From Archivesica marissinica (Eukaryota; Mollusca; Bivalvia; Venerida; Vesicomyidae), in NCBI GenBank assembly GCA_014843695.1, contig CM026400.1, positions 13,843,631 through 13,907,630 on the forward strand: 64,000 nucleotides of DNA. Reading direction: 5' to 3'. Each line of letters starts with the position of its first letter. Within the stretch, counting starts at the first letter, position 1. The notes beneath the pieces are model-generated. The model ran no database searches, was not told where the DNA came from, and was given only the letters and a program-made list of their open reading frames with translations. Positions 44,401 through 51,801 of this stretch are shown piece by piece. The position numbers and the translations under genes were made by a program.

Positions 44401-45837
44401 TACTCCACCTAGCATGGGTTCAATTTTCAATTTGTTTACTTTGTTTAACCGTTCAACCTGTTTCCCTCGTCACCGAGGTGTAATCCTATTGTTCCCACTT
44501 ACATAAAATAAGGTAAAAACGGGTGTGGGAATAAGAGGAGTTGTGTTGCAGTGTGTTTAAGAGTGTTTAAGATCAAATACAATCAAACGGACGGACAGAC
44601 ACGCAGACAGACAGCAACTATATATATACATACATACCATGAACCTGTAACCACCAACAACAATACTTTGTCCACCGCGTTTGCTGCGGACAAACTCAAT
44701 TTGAACTTGTGCATTCGCCAAAAATTTGGAATGGTCATTTACCTATGAAGTGGGAATAAGAGTACTACTGGACAACAGCAAGTGGGAATAAAAGGATTAA
44801 ACCGTCACCGACACTAGGAGATTATTGAGTTTAGGTTAAATTATGGATAATAATGCATTGACTCGTACATAAGATAAATTTTATTTTTAGTCGGCAAGTG
44901 ACTATGAGTGAGTTTTTGAACCAACTATATATAACATAAAATAATGGTAACAGCTATAAAATTAGAATCCCTAATAATAGATTCCATATTTATTGTTAAT
45001 TTGTTTCTAAGATAAATGCTGAAAAAAAATTAAAACATAACTAAGTTATGTGGGTAGGTAAGACAAATGTGCTTGTTAGCCATGCAGAATATTAACCTAG
45101 TAAATCAATGATCTAATTTGTAAAACTAATGCAGTGCCCCTTTCTGGTGGCGCATCTGTGTTCGCAATCGAGCTCAAATAAATTTGTATAAACTATCTGT
45201 GTTGTTTTTTATGTGGATGGTCTAAAGCACCGACACGAGACCTCAGTTTGAATACTCGACCGAAAGCCAATGCTTGTAAATGTGCATTGTCATCTTCTTA
45301 GCAGGGTGTATGGGAGAATCGATCCAATGTGAACTAGATTACTAGTCCAGCATGGTACCACTGGCCAGATATCCACACAGTACGTTCTTCATATACATGT
45401 TAATGTGGCATCCGTGGTCCAGTGGTAGAGCGTTAGATTAGGAATCGAACGGTCCCGGGTTCGATACTCGGTCAGGCCACGTATATAGTGTCATCGAGCA
45501 AGGCACCTCACACACATTACTTATTAGTACTGGTTATATACTTTACAGATATTATCGGTCCGTTTTTTTGGGGGTATATCCTATACTTAGAAAGCCCTGC
45601 TCCCCGAGATATTCTTCAATTGCAAGTGGTTGTCGAAAGTACGGGCTCTATTTGGGGCGGGAAATTTAATAGAATGTTTAGAAATATAGTATATGATGTT
45701 GAATTGCAGACAAAGTTCCAGGACCTGGTGCATACAGTCCAAAGTTCTCCTACAACAAGCCACACGGCCCTTCGTTCAGTATTAGATCTCTTCGAAGAGA
45801 GAAGTCACACGAGCTTGGACCATTTTCGACATTTTGA
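31605..45837 (+). CDS. ODF3/CIMAP-like STPGP-repeat protein, complete 6-exon gene
   Basis: Six exons join in phase (31605-32446, 37809-38023, 40883-40971, 42469-42586, 43394-43519, 45710-45837), giving 1518 nt, 505 residues and a stop. Residues 1-~245 are charged and low-complexity (Glu/Lys/Ser-rich) and probably disordered. From ~250 on the protein is structured by Pro-Gly-Pro-type repeats: GPGPTNY (321-327) with SPAWTFG (339-345), WPTPTHY (383-389) with APSFTIG (405-411), EPSPVDY (426-432) with APSFSHQ (445-451), and VPGPGAY (466-472) with GPSFSIR (483-489). This alternation is the hallmark of the SHIPPO/STPGP family (ODF3/CIMAP1, STPG), axonemal proteins of cilia and sperm flagella. Typical ODF3 proteins are about 250 aa, so the N-terminal extension roughly doubles the length. 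Every exon has GT/AG borders. Which paralogue it is cannot be decided here. Confidence 0.88.
32795..33020 (-). mobile_element. SINE-B (Asn/Ile-like head; GGAGGAAACCGGAGTACCC body)
   Basis: In sense direction: TGTCCGATTAGCGCAGTGGT head, B-box GGTTCGATCC, GGTACGGTGATCGCCAGATC, GGAGGAAACCGGAGTACCC (partly inverted), CGCGCCAACGAGAGTGATTA, ending TTGCTTCGCAATCG. Other copies: 42163 (+) and 47622 (-). Lies in intron 1. Confidence 0.8.
33086..33237 (+). mobile_element. SINE-A 5' part, cut by a hAT insertion
   Basis: GACGGATCTGTAGTACCCAT head with a ~30-bp insert in the D-arm, then body up to TCTTGTCGGTGCTATA, where the hAT-like element begins. Confidence 0.75.
33724..35072 (-). pseudogene. FLYWCH zinc-finger MULE transposase, frameshifted
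   Basis: The N-terminal part has a FLYWCH-like finger (YWNCVNKACNAKI ... DEHNHP). Then come the MULE transposase landmarks in order: WYMDGTFYASP (first Asp), MMDFETAAW (second Asp), GCFFHFTQCMW (Cys/His motif). After a break comes TTNHVEGWHHKIN, and a basic C-terminus. The two open segments (35042-34149 and 34134-33724) are in different frames. The shift lies in a C run near 34153 and looks like one lost base, which produces an immediate stop after VLPLVP. The start may lie in an upstream exon, because the finger extends a few residues before the first Met. Apart from the single shift the coding sequence is open, so inactivation is recent or a sequencing error. Confidence 0.85.
35043..35410. 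other. MULE non-coding 5' region
   Basis: Strongly AT-rich DNA between the transposase and the right TIR. It continues to 35740 with a small forward open frame (35416-35613) of no recognisable kind. Confidence 0.5.
36162..36448 (+). mobile_element. SINE-A, near full length
   Basis: GATGGGTCTGTAGTCCAGTG head with one anticodon-loop change (GGACTTGTAATCC), full body, tail hairpin with one change (CGTCGCT / AGTGACG). Confidence 0.9.
36449..37043. other. Intron sequence, no recognised feature
   Basis: AT-rich; the forward open frame at 36603-36875 shows no known domain. Confidence 0.4.
37044..37245 (-). mobile_element. SINE-L copy
   Basis: In sense direction GATGGTTACGGGTTCGAATC, TTTATATGAATACGTTGACA, CAGGAAAGGTGTTATTAGGT and the GTCGCTCAAATGGGCAACCA hairpin with a TAAATAAAC tail. 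Confidence 0.8.
37266..37460 (+). mobile_element. SINE-C, full length
   Basis: GTCGTGATAGCGCAGTGTTA head with anticodon loop TAATGTG region, B-box GAGTTCGAGCC, TGTGCCCTTAGGCAAGGCAC, CTCCCTCGTGGCGATGGATT, GAATGAGGTCTCGAGAGTGA. Other copies: 39832 (3' part), 48640 (-), 61910 (-). Confidence 0.85.
37455..37738 (+). mobile_element. Split SINE-A fragment
   Basis: The body fragment AGAATGGGTCTATGTCTGTA ... CTAATCTCTTCAG (37460-37527) and the tail fragment GGACAACCGGTCGCGACGAC ... AAACACACAT (37697-37740) are separated by about 165 bp of unrelated sequence. The tail ends some 70 bp before exon 2. Confidence 0.75.
37809..38023 (+). CDS. ODF3-like gene, coding exon 2
   Basis: Acceptor CTATTTCAG|A; the single A completes the Lys codon split from exon 1. 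Encodes VKPVPRGPSLYYEEPKKPTK, ITWDEAMECRPP and the first PGP repeat GPGPTNYTPR with SPAWTFGSKC. Donor GAGAAAG|GTACAC (phase 1). The alternative acceptor 2 bp downstream would give an early stop. Confidence 0.88.
38126..38657. mobile_element. Foldback element with a minisatellite core
   Basis: Inverted ends TACGGTGTTCCGTTAGGG / CCCTAACGGAACACCGTA extend inward through CATCGCGGTATATA and are flanked by ATTGAA on both sides (38120-38125 and 38658-38663). The interior is an array of CATCGTACCATCGACATCGT variants, mostly in one orientation, with the first ~65 bp inverted. It lies in intron 2, about 100 bp after exon 2. Class uncertain. Confidence 0.75.
38698..38850. repeat. GT/AT-rich simple sequence
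   Basis: Alternating purine-pyrimidine runs (GTGCGTGCGTATGTGCGCGT ... GTATGTATGTAT), a potential Z-DNA-forming stretch. Confidence 0.7.
38966..39079 (+). mobile_element. SINE-P head
   Basis: GGTGTCCGTGTTCCAGTGGT head with TTTTGAA anticodon loop and GAGCAAGGCATCTTACACAC; its body is amplified in the array that follows. Confidence 0.85.
39080..39830 (+). repeat. 95-99-bp satellite made from the SINE-P body
   Basis: ATTGCTTAGTACTG starts units at 39080, 39175, 39273, 39372, 39467, 39566, 39661 and 39757. Each contains CTTAGGTCGGCTAAGCC, CCCAGGAAAACATGTCTA, CCCCGCAGGGGGTTTGACAT and TAATGGAACATAC, which is the complete 3' part of SINE-P. Two alternating variants (TACTGCTGG and TACTGG) suggest duplication by unequal exchange. 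Confidence 0.92.
39832..39955 (+). mobile_element. SINE-C 3' part
   Basis: AGATTCCACGTTGCCTCTTC, CTCCCTCGTGGCGATGGATT, GATGAGGTCTCGAGAGTGAT, ending in AAATTTAAAAAAAAATAGG. Confidence 0.8.
40166..40306. mobile_element. 141-bp foldback MITE
   Basis: The left arm GAATCGCGGGTTAATAGTTT CCATC pairs with the right arm GATGGAAACTATTAACTCTC GATTC, extending through GTACTACGTTGGGC-like sequence to a short centre. Nearly the whole element is stem. Intron 2. Confidence 0.75.
40664..40862. mobile_element. Pogo/Tigger-like MITE adjoining exon 3
   Basis: Same family as 31316: GCTATGTCAAAGTTGGTTAT, TTCAGACACTATCATTTTAC, TTCGGTCCGACGGAATTCGA, ending ACATAACGGGTGTAGACTGTA. The left end is decayed. The right end is 20 bp from the exon 3 splice acceptor. 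Confidence 0.78.
40883..40971 (+). CDS. ODF3-like gene, coding exon 3
   Basis: 89 nt; acceptor GTTGTTAG|AT, donor GCCGTG|GTAGGT, phase 1 in and phase 0 out. Encodes DGGSRTSWEKTWFQNPEVWT and SKVDFNNDAV. It lacks a PGP core of its own but joins directly to WPTPTHY of exon 4. A pogo-like MITE ends only about 20 bp upstream of the exon. Confidence 0.8.
40972..41825. other. Intron 3, no recognised feature
   Basis: Includes a run of nine C near 41311-41319. An inverted motif TTTATCGGCGAATAAAC / TTTATTCGCCGATAAA (about 41636-41652 and 41711-41726) could fold over roughly 60 bp. Confidence 0.5.
41826..42162. repeat. 89-bp tandem repeat anchored on SINE-B head
   Basis: AGATTGCGACACTCTCCATA recurs at 41832, 41921, 42010 and 42099 (exact 89-bp period). 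Each unit ends GCTGTCCGACTAGCGCGCTC, the first bases of the SINE-B tRNA head, and the last unit runs into the complete SINE-B at 42163. Confidence 0.93.
42163..42395 (+). mobile_element. SINE-B, full length
   Basis: CTGTCCGATTAGCACGCTCG head, B-box GGTTCGATCC, GGTGGTCGCCAGATCGGACA, GGTACTCCGGTTTCCTCCCA, CGCCAACGAGAGTGATTAAT, TTGCCTCGCAATC, AT-rich tail. It ends about 75 bp before exon 4. Confidence 0.85.
42469..42586 (+). CDS. ODF3-like gene, coding exon 4
   Basis: 118 nt; acceptor TCTTTCCGCAG|TGG with a good pyrimidine tract, donor AAAAGAG|GTAACT (phase 1). Encodes WPTPTHYKQRPLLGPRQRTM and IEAPSFTIGTRREM. Confidence 0.88.
42618..42820 (+). mobile_element. SINE-L with preserved tRNA-like head
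   Basis: GGCCTCCGTTGCCGAGTGGT resembles Leu/Ser tRNA 5' sequences; a long variable region and B-box GGTTCGAGTC follow, then TTTATATGAAAATGTTGGCA and GGAAAGGTGCTGTTAGGTAA. Truncated before the tail hairpin. Confidence 0.75.
42857..42997. mobile_element. MITE-4 copy, reverse
   Basis: CAGTGGTCACCTCCATTAAG, TTAAGCAGCCACTTTCTGTG, ending AAAGACAGGATTAACTGTA: the reverse of the 29160 family, with decayed left end. Intron 4. Confidence 0.65.
43088..43333. mobile_element. MITE-1 copy
   Basis: TTAACTCTTTCAGCGCCAAT and CGGCGCCGAAAGAGTTAA ends with TTAA outermost; same double hairpin as 3115. It ends 60 bp before exon 5. Confidence 0.85.
43394..43519 (+). CDS. ODF3-like gene, coding exon 5
   Basis: 126 nt; acceptor TATATTGTAG|GC, donor TCCAAAG|GTAGGT, phase 1 in and out. 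Encodes GSDKEPSPVDYDKELADKIV and SRAPSFSHQFRREG. The exon has no start codon in frame and is easily missed by open-frame searches. Confidence 0.88.
43563..43852 (+). mobile_element. SINE-A, full length
   Basis: AGACGGATCTATAGCCCAGT head, full body, hairpin CGTCGCTCATATGGACAACC, tail AAACGTAAAACACACACAC. It begins about 44 bp after exon 5. Confidence 0.92.
43866..44262 (+). mobile_element. SINE-A interrupted in the anticodon loop
   Basis: The head GGATCTGTAGTCCAGTGGTA ... CTGGAC stops at 43899 and resumes at about 44060 with TGGTAATCCAGTGATCGG. About 160 bp of other sequence lies between, and there are further small deletions in the body. Confidence 0.8.
44477..44802. mobile_element. 326-bp Mutator-type MITE, second copy
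   Basis: Identical in length and nearly in sequence to 17152-17477. Flanked by exact 9-bp repeats CGTCACCGA (44468-44476 and 44803-44811). Ends GGTGTAATCCTATTGTTCCC / GGGAATAAAAGGATTAAAC. Intron 5. Confidence 0.9.
44812..45407. other. Intron 5, SINE debris
   Basis: Fragments resembling SINE-A (AAAGCACCGACACGAGACCT at about 45223) and the SINE-C end (TTCGCAATCGAGCTCAAATA at about 45162), without intact boundaries. Confidence 0.5.
45408..45535 (+). mobile_element. SINE-P, 5' part
   Basis: GGCATCCGTGGTCCAGTGGT head, B-box GGTTCGATAC, GAGCAAGGCACCTCACACAC, then lost. It ends 175 bp before terminal exon 6. Confidence 0.85.
45710..45837 (+). CDS. ODF3-like gene, terminal coding exon 6
   Basis: 128 nt; acceptor GAATTGCAG|AC joins in phase 1, and the stop TGA is at 45835-45837. 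Encodes DKVPGPGAYSPKFSYNKPHG and PSFSIRSLRREK, ending GPFSTF. This is the clearest PGPGAYSP motif of the gene. It lies in a different frame from a 138-codon open frame (45488-45901) that overlaps it and begins inside a SINE. The pyrimidine tract is weak; no close AATAAA was identified. Confidence 0.87.
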
Positions 45838-46156
45838 GGAAGTTACATCACGTTCTGTTGAATATCACAGATTCTACATCATGTATATTGGCGTGTATTA
45901 GTCGCTGGTGTTGTCGATTCAGATGTACGGACGGACGGACATAACCCCACTGTTATTTCTGTCATAAATGGCACAGACACTTGGGATCTGTACAAGTGGT
46001 TTCGGGTTAAAAAAAAATTATAAAAAAAAATTGTTATTAATTAATTATTTGTTGTTAAGAACATTTTGATAAACATAAGCTTGACAATAATATACATACA
46101 AAAATGTTAGACCCTACCCAAGCATATTTAAACATGACATCCCGTCATTATCAGAG
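45838..46156. other. Presumed 3' UTR/downstream region
   Basis: Directly follows the ODF3-like stop codon. Contains A-rich runs (AAAAAAAAATTATAAAAAAA near 46009-46030) but no clear AATAAA before about 46619. Confidence 0.4.
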
Positions 46157-46452
46157 TACAGTCAAACCTGTCTTAAGCAGCCAGTCAATGCAGTCAGAGA
46201 AAGTGGCTGCTTAGCACAGGTGGCTGTTTAATAGAGGTCAACTGTATAGTAAAACAACATATACGGAATCTTGAAAGTGGCTGCTTAATACAGGTTGGCT
46301 GCTTAATGGAGGTGACCACTAACACAGGTTTGCCTGTATATATAATACAGATTGGCTGCTTAATGGAGGTGACCACTAACACAGGTTTGCCTGTATATAT
46401 AATACAGATTGGCTGTTTAATGGAGGTGACCACTAACACAGGTTTGACTGTA
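46157..46452. mobile_element. MITE-4 with internal 57-bp triplication
   Basis: TACAGTCAAACCTGTCTTAA left, ACACAGGTTTGACTGTA right. The inner right-hand part TTGGCTGCTTAATGGAGGTG ... CAGGTTTGCCTGTATA occurs three times at 57-bp spacing (46297, 46354, 46411). Confidence 0.85.
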
Positions 46453-46721
46453 ATAAGGTATCAAAATATAAATTGGTTTTAAACCCGAAACCACCTGTCC
46501 AGACCCTCAAGTGTCCGTGATAAATGGAACAAATACCAGCTCAGTTTAGGAGAAGACAACTGTATTCTGTGGAATCCTATCATTGCTTATTGTAGAGATT
46601 ATCGTATTATGTTATTTTAAATAAACATGTACATGAAACTTATATGTTAGGACAAAATCCCCCTCCATATCAAATAATGATACTGACAAAAAGAAACTCT
46701 GCCCTGCATTTGCCCTAGAGT

Positions 46722-47007
46722 AGTTACGTTTATTTATCGTCGCTACCGGTTGCCCATATGAGCGACGCCTCATGAAGAGATTAGTCATTTTAGATTTGTG
46801 GAGGATAGTGCAATGATACAGACAGAGACCCATTCCAGACTCTCCTCTGGTTCTTTTACGTGCACGGTGTAAAGCACCGACACGAGACCTCGGTTTAACG
46901 TCCCATCTGAAAGAACTGTTAATTTTATTAAGGTCAGATGGGGGATCGAACCTGCGATCGTTGGATTACCAGTCCAGCGTGTTACCACTGGACTACAGAT
47001 CCGTCTG
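46722..47007 (-). mobile_element. SINE-A, near full length
   Basis: Tail hairpin, body and head to GGACTACAGATCCGTCTG. GCCCTAGAG occurs just outside both ends (about 46710 and 47011), a candidate target duplication. Confidence 0.9.
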
Positions 47008-47154
47008 ATTGCCCTAGAGAATATTTTTATATCCTTTTATAGAAAATAATATATGGCAAATTTGGTATCAAAATGTGCGAAATATTGGGTAAATTAGTGC
47101 AATGTGTGAAGGATTATTTTCTTTATTCATGATAGTAAAATCCATAATTCTAAA

Positions 47155-47317
47155 AGAGCCGTCTCATCAGGATCTGCACTTTTTGCAAGTAGTATTACTA
47201 ATTTTAGACAAAATTACCCATCTTGATAAATGAACTGGTCCGAATGTAATTTTCACATTATTGGTCTAAGAATATCACGGACCAGTCCATGTCAGTTACT
47301 TGGTGTTGAAAGAGTTA
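47155..47317. mobile_element. MITE-2, truncated
   Basis: Begins in the central hairpin (GAGCCGTCTCATCAGGATCT) and runs to CTTGGTGTTGAAAGAGTTAA; the other half is missing. Confidence 0.75.
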
Positions 47318-47395
47318 AAATTTGAAGAAACATAACATAATAAGAAGTATATGTATTATTTTATGTTTTTCAATGAAACATAGAAATTTATAAAT

Positions 47396-47451
47396 GAAAT
47401 AAAATGTGTTATTCCACTGGTTGAAAGCAGTGGAATAACACATTTTATTTC
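47396..47451. repeat. Perfect 24-bp stem, 8-nt loop hairpin
   Basis: GAAATAAAATGTGTTATTCC ACTG / CAGTGGAATAACACATTTTA TTTC with loop GTTGAAAG. No similar copy seen elsewhere in the window. Confidence 0.8.
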
Positions 47452-47523
47452 TCACTGCTTTGCACGTGTGGTACCTAGCGGCTGCATGCTGAAATTTTGT
47501 CAACGAGAAGGTTGTGCGACGTC

Positions 47524-47533
47524 TTTTATGACG
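47524..47533. promoter_or_regulatory. CRE-like site TGACGTCA
   Basis: Full palindromic CRE core (TATGACGTCATT) in non-repeat sequence. No gene start can be tied to it, so function is uncertain. A second TGACGTCA is near 58351. Confidence 0.3.
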
Positions 47534-47621
47534 TCATTTATTGTCGTCCAAACACGAGTTTATTAGCGCACGGCTGCATCGTTTTTCTATCTGAAAGAGC
47601 ATTTTTTTTTTATACTTTATT

Positions 47622-47712
47622 AATTTTACAACGATTGCGAAGCACGTTTGAACAACTTATATTAATCACTCGCGTTGGCTCGGATGTAAGCGTATATGTG
47701 GTCATTCAAAAT
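47622..47712 (-). mobile_element. SINE-B 3' end
   Basis: ACGATTGCGAAGCACGTTTG, ATATTAATCACTCGCGTTGG, AAGCGTATATGTGGTCATTC; truncated. Confidence 0.75.
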
Positions 47713-48221
47713 TTGTTTGTTTAAGTTAATGATAGAATTATACTTCTCTCACTAACATAGAAACCTATTATGATTCGGAGAAATATAATTCGATAATTCA
47801 TTGAAACAATCAAATATCCTCTTATTATTAACTGATAAACTTCATAGAGATTTAGGTCTAATAATATATTATTATGTCTCCATACAAACGACAGCCATTT
47901 AGCTATCATGCAGTGGATAAGTAGTCGCCATAAACACCATCTATAGCATCAAGAGGTACTTCTATGAGGGAAAGTGTTAACTGATAAACAGTTCTATCTA
48001 TAGCGTCAAGAGGTGTTTCTATGAGGGAAAGTGTTAACTGATAAACAGCTCTATCTATAGCGTCAAGAGGTGTTTCTATGAGGAAAAGGGTTAACTAATA
48101 AACAGCTCTATCTATATTCCATCGGAATGCATAAAATAGATTCACTTATGGTTGAAGCTGAAATAGAAGGTTCATTGGTGGGTGGGGACAGACTTTATTA
48201 ATCAATGGGCATATGTGTCAC
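47713..48221. repeat. ~62-bp short repeats and spacer
   Basis: 47938-48115 holds three copies of CTATCTATAGCGTCAAGAGG plus TGTTTCTATGAGGGAAAGTG TTAACTGATAAACAG. The rest is unannotated. Confidence 0.75.
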
Positions 48222-48308
48222 ACAGGGATTCGGCACGTTTGGGGGTACTAGTATATATATTATACTTAAATATATATACTAGTACCCCCAAATGTGCCGA
48301 ATCCATGT
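48222..48308. mobile_element. Palindromic element, second copy
   Basis: ACAGGGATTCGGCACGTTTG to CAAATGTGCCGAATCCATGT around an AT-rich centre: the 16100 family with two arm mismatches. Confidence 0.82.
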
Positions 48309-48639
48309 GATGTGTCAGTCATTATTAATGTACATGTATATATAGGAGTCGACTTCCATATCTCATCACCGTCTGCATTCTTCGTCTTCTGTTTTGTCAT
48401 CGTCATGCTAGAGTTTAGTATATTTTAACAGAATTCTATATTTACAATACATTATTCTTCTATTTAAAGTTTATAACGCAGTTGAATACTTATATACAGT
48501 CACAGAAACTGGCTTAGTGTTCAGTAGAAAGTGCGACATATTTTCAAGCCTAACTCGCAGACATATGTACAAGTAAGTTTGTAGATTCACCAGTAAGCAT
48601 GTTCTTCCCACATACGTTAAATAATTAGTTTATACAAAT
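48309..48639. other. No recognised feature
   Basis: AT-rich single-copy-looking sequence. Confidence 0.4.
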
Positions 48640-48850
48640 TTATACTAGCTCGATTGCGAAACAAGTTCTTTCAACTTATATTAATCACTCTCGAGACCTC
48701 ATTCCTGATGTAATCCATCGCCACGAGGGAGAGAGAACAGGCAACGTGGAATTTAAATGCCTTGCCTAAGGGCACAATCGTAACGGCTCCGGCGGGGCTC
48801 AAACTCCGGACCTGAAGCGAACGCGCATCCACTGCGCTATCACGACTTCC
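48640..48850 (-). mobile_element. SINE-C, near full length
   Basis: In sense direction GTCGTGATAGCGCAGTGGAT head, GAGTTTGAGCCCCGCCGGAG, GTGCCCTTAGGCAAGGCATT, CTCCCTCGTGGCGATGGATT, ending CGCAATCGAGCTAGTATAAA. Confidence 0.85.
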
Positions 48851-48865
48851 ACCAAATAATTATAT

Positions 48866-49148
48866 ACGTGTGTTTTATGTTTATTTATCGTGGCTACTGG
48901 TTACCGGTTGCCCATATGAGCGACGCCTCCTGAAGAGATTAGTCATTTTAGATGATAGTGCAATGATACAGACAGAGACCCATTCCAGAGTATCCTCTGG
49001 TTCTTTTACGTCCACGGTGTAAAGCACCGATACGCGACCTCGGTTTAACGTCCCATCTGAAAGATTGTTAATTTTATTAGGGTCAGACGAACCTGCGATC
49101 CCTGGATTACCAGTCCAATGTGTTACCACTGGACTACAGATCCGTCTG
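48866..49148 (-). mobile_element. SINE-A, near full length
   Basis: Tail hairpin partly duplicated (GGCTACTGGTTACCGGTTGC), body and head present. Confidence 0.88.
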
Positions 49149-49248
49149 CTAATTGTATACTGTTTGAACACAGGTGTTTGAAAACTTTAACAATAAATAT
49201 AAAAATGTTTTGCCTTTCCACCCACCCACAGTGATTTGATTTTTCGGC

Positions 49249-49489
49249 TTAACCCATTCAACACCAAGTAACTGACATGGACTGGTCCATGATATTCTTA
49301 AACCAATAAATGAATCAGAAAATCACATTTGGACAAGTTCATTTATCAAAATGGGTAATTATGTCTAAAAATAGTAATATTACTGGCAAAAAGTGCAGAT
49401 CCGGATGAGACGGCTCGTCACGAGCCGGCTCATCTGGATCTACACTTTTTGTAAGCCTATTTAGAGGTCTGTGGTGTTGAAAGGGTTAA
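49249..49489. mobile_element. MITE-2 copy, intact ends
   Basis: TTAACCCATTCAACACCAAG / GTGGTGTTGAAAGGGTTAA; central hairpin with the loop GGCTCGTCACGAGCCGGCTC. Confidence 0.85.
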
Positions 49490-49511
49490 AGTCGCACCAA
49501 CAGCTTTGGCG

Positions 49512-49720
49512 AATATCCAGCTATTTTTGGTGGAACACCCCCCGGGCGACCATCTGGGGGAAATATATCCGGCACGGACGGACACCCAGGTAGAACCACC
49601 GACCTTCCGCAAGCCACCTGGATAACTATAACTTCCTCACATTAAAGAATTTGACACCCACAGTGGGATTCAAACCTACAGCGGCAAGGGGCACGTGATT
49701 TGAAGTCAACAACCTTAATG
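49512..49720 (-). mobile_element. SINE-D (CGGAAGGTCGGTGGTTC body)
   Basis: In sense direction: GACTTCAAATCACGTGCCCC, B-box-like GGTTTGAATCC, CAGGTGGCTTGCGGAAGGTC, GGTGGTTCTACCTGGGTGTC, GTCCGTGCCGG. Related copy at 61010-61170. Confidence 0.65.
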
Positions 49721-49787
49721 ATGAAGATCCAGTTGCTTGGGGGGGGGGGGGGTAAATGTAAATACGTAGACCTTCCTTCAGTGATTG

Positions 49788-51300
49788 TATGAAGGTATTT
49801 TACTAGCGTTCTGTAATAAATACCAGTATTACTAGCATGTATTTACTAGCGTTCTGTAATAAATACCAGTATTACTAGCATGTATTTACTAGCGTTCTGC
49901 AATAAATACCAGTATTACTAGCATGTATTTACTAGCGTTCTGCAATAAATACCAGTATTACTAGCATGTATTTACTAGCGTTCTGCAATAAATACCAGTA
50001 TTACTAGCATATATTTACTAGTGTTCTGCAATAAATACCAGTATTACTAGCATGTATTTACTAGCGTTCTGCAATAAATACCAGTATTACTAGCTTGTAT
50101 TTACTAGCGTTCTGCAATAAATACCAGTATTACTAGCATATATTTACTAGTGTTCTGCAATAAATACCAGTATTACTAGCATGTATTTACTAGCGTTCTG
50201 CAATAAATACCAGTATTACTAGCATATATTTACTAGCGTTCTGCAATAAATACCAGTATTACTAGCATGTATTTACTAGCGTTCTGCAATAAATACCAGT
50301 ATTACTAGCTTGTATTTACTAGCGTTCTGTAATAAATACCAGTATTACTAGCATGTATTTACTAGCGTTCTGCAATAAATACCAGTATTACTAGCTTGTA
50401 TTTACTAGCATTCTGCAATAAATACCAGTATTACTAGCATGTATTTACTAGCGTTCTGCAATAAATACCAGTATTACTAGCTTGTATTTACTAGCGTTCT
50501 GCAATAAATAACAGTATTACTAGCATGTATTTACTAGCGTTCTGCAATAAATACCAGTATTACTAGCATGTATTTACTAGCGTTCTGCAATAAATACCAG
50601 TATTACTAGCATGTATTTACTAGCGTTCTGCGATAAATACCAGTATTACTAGCATGTATTTACTAGCGTTCTGCAATAAATACCAGTATTACTAGCATGT
50701 ATTTACTAGCATTCTGCCATAAATACCAGTATTACTAGCATGTATTTACTAGCGTTCTGTAATAAATACCAGTATTACTAGCTTGTATTTACTAGCGTTC
50801 TGTAATAAATACCAGTATTACTAGCATGTATTTACTAGCGTTCTGTAATAAATACCAGTATTACTAGCATGTATTTACTAGCGTTCTGCAATAAATACCA
50901 GTATTACTAGCTTGTATTTACTAGCGTTCTGCAATAAATACCAGTATTACTAGCATGTATTTACTAGCGTTCTGCAATAAATACCAGTATTACTAGCATG
51001 TATTTACTAGCGTTCTGCAATAAATACCAGTATTACTAGCATGTATTTACTAGCGTTCTGCAATAAATACCAGTATTACTAGCATGTATTTACTAGCGTT
51101 CTGCAATAAATACCAGTATTACTAGCATGTATTTACTAGCGTTCTGCAATAAATACCAGTATTACTAGCATGTATTTACTAGCGTTCTGCAATAAATACC
51201 AGTATTACTAGCATGTATTTACTAGCGTTCTGCAATAAATACCAGTATTACTAGCATGTATTTACTAGCGTTCTGCAATAAATACCAGTATTACTAGCAT
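49788..51300. repeat. 43-bp minisatellite, about 35 copies
   Basis: Unit TGTATTTACTAGCGTTCTGC plus AATAAATACCAGTATTACTA plus GCA, exact 43-bp spacing throughout, with only scattered substitutions (TGTAATA, GCTTG, GCATA). A run of 14 G at 49739-49752 precedes it. Confidence 0.97.
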
Positions 51301-51468
51301 GTATATTTCAAGGTGTTTATTTCACATGTTTTGTGTGCCAAATGAACTGTTGTTGTTCTTTATACTAAATACACAACAAAATATACAATTGTCTTCGTTA
51401 TTATTCCGGTATACAAATTGTTCCCAAAATATATCTATATATATAGGAGCCAGTCACAAGGTCTTTAG

Positions 51469-51757
51469 ACAGATCTGTAGCCCAGTGGTAAAACACTGGA
51501 CTGGTAATCCAGGGATCGCAGGTTCGATCCCCCGTCTGACCCTAATAAAATTAACAGTCTTTCAGATGGGACGTTAAACAGATGTCTCGTGTCGGTGCTT
51601 TACACCGTGCACGTAAAAGAACCAGAGGAGACTCTGGAATGGGTCTCTGTCTGTATCATTGCACTATCCTCCAAAATCTAAAATGACTAATCTCTTCAGG
51701 AGGCGTCGCTCATATGGGCAACAGGTAGCGACGATATAATAAACGTAAAACACACAC
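51469..51757 (+). mobile_element. SINE-A, full length
   Basis: AGACAGATCTGTAGCCCAGT head, body, hairpin CGTCGCT / AGCGACG, tail AAACGTAAAACACACACA. AAGGTCTTTA occurs on both sides (51456-51465 and 51758-51767), a target duplication. Confidence 0.93.
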
Positions 51758-51801
51758 AAGGTCTTTAACGTAAGCATATTTTATTGCTTTCAAATAACAT
51801 T

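Noticed and set aside
45488..45901. 138-codon forward open frame
   Set aside because: It begins within a SINE-P copy and overlaps the real terminal exon of the ODF3-like gene (45710-45837) in another frame. The PGPGAYSP motif exists only in the exon frame.
49788..51300. CRISPR-like array
   Set aside because: The regular 43-bp repeats have no unique spacers, and the window is eukaryotic.
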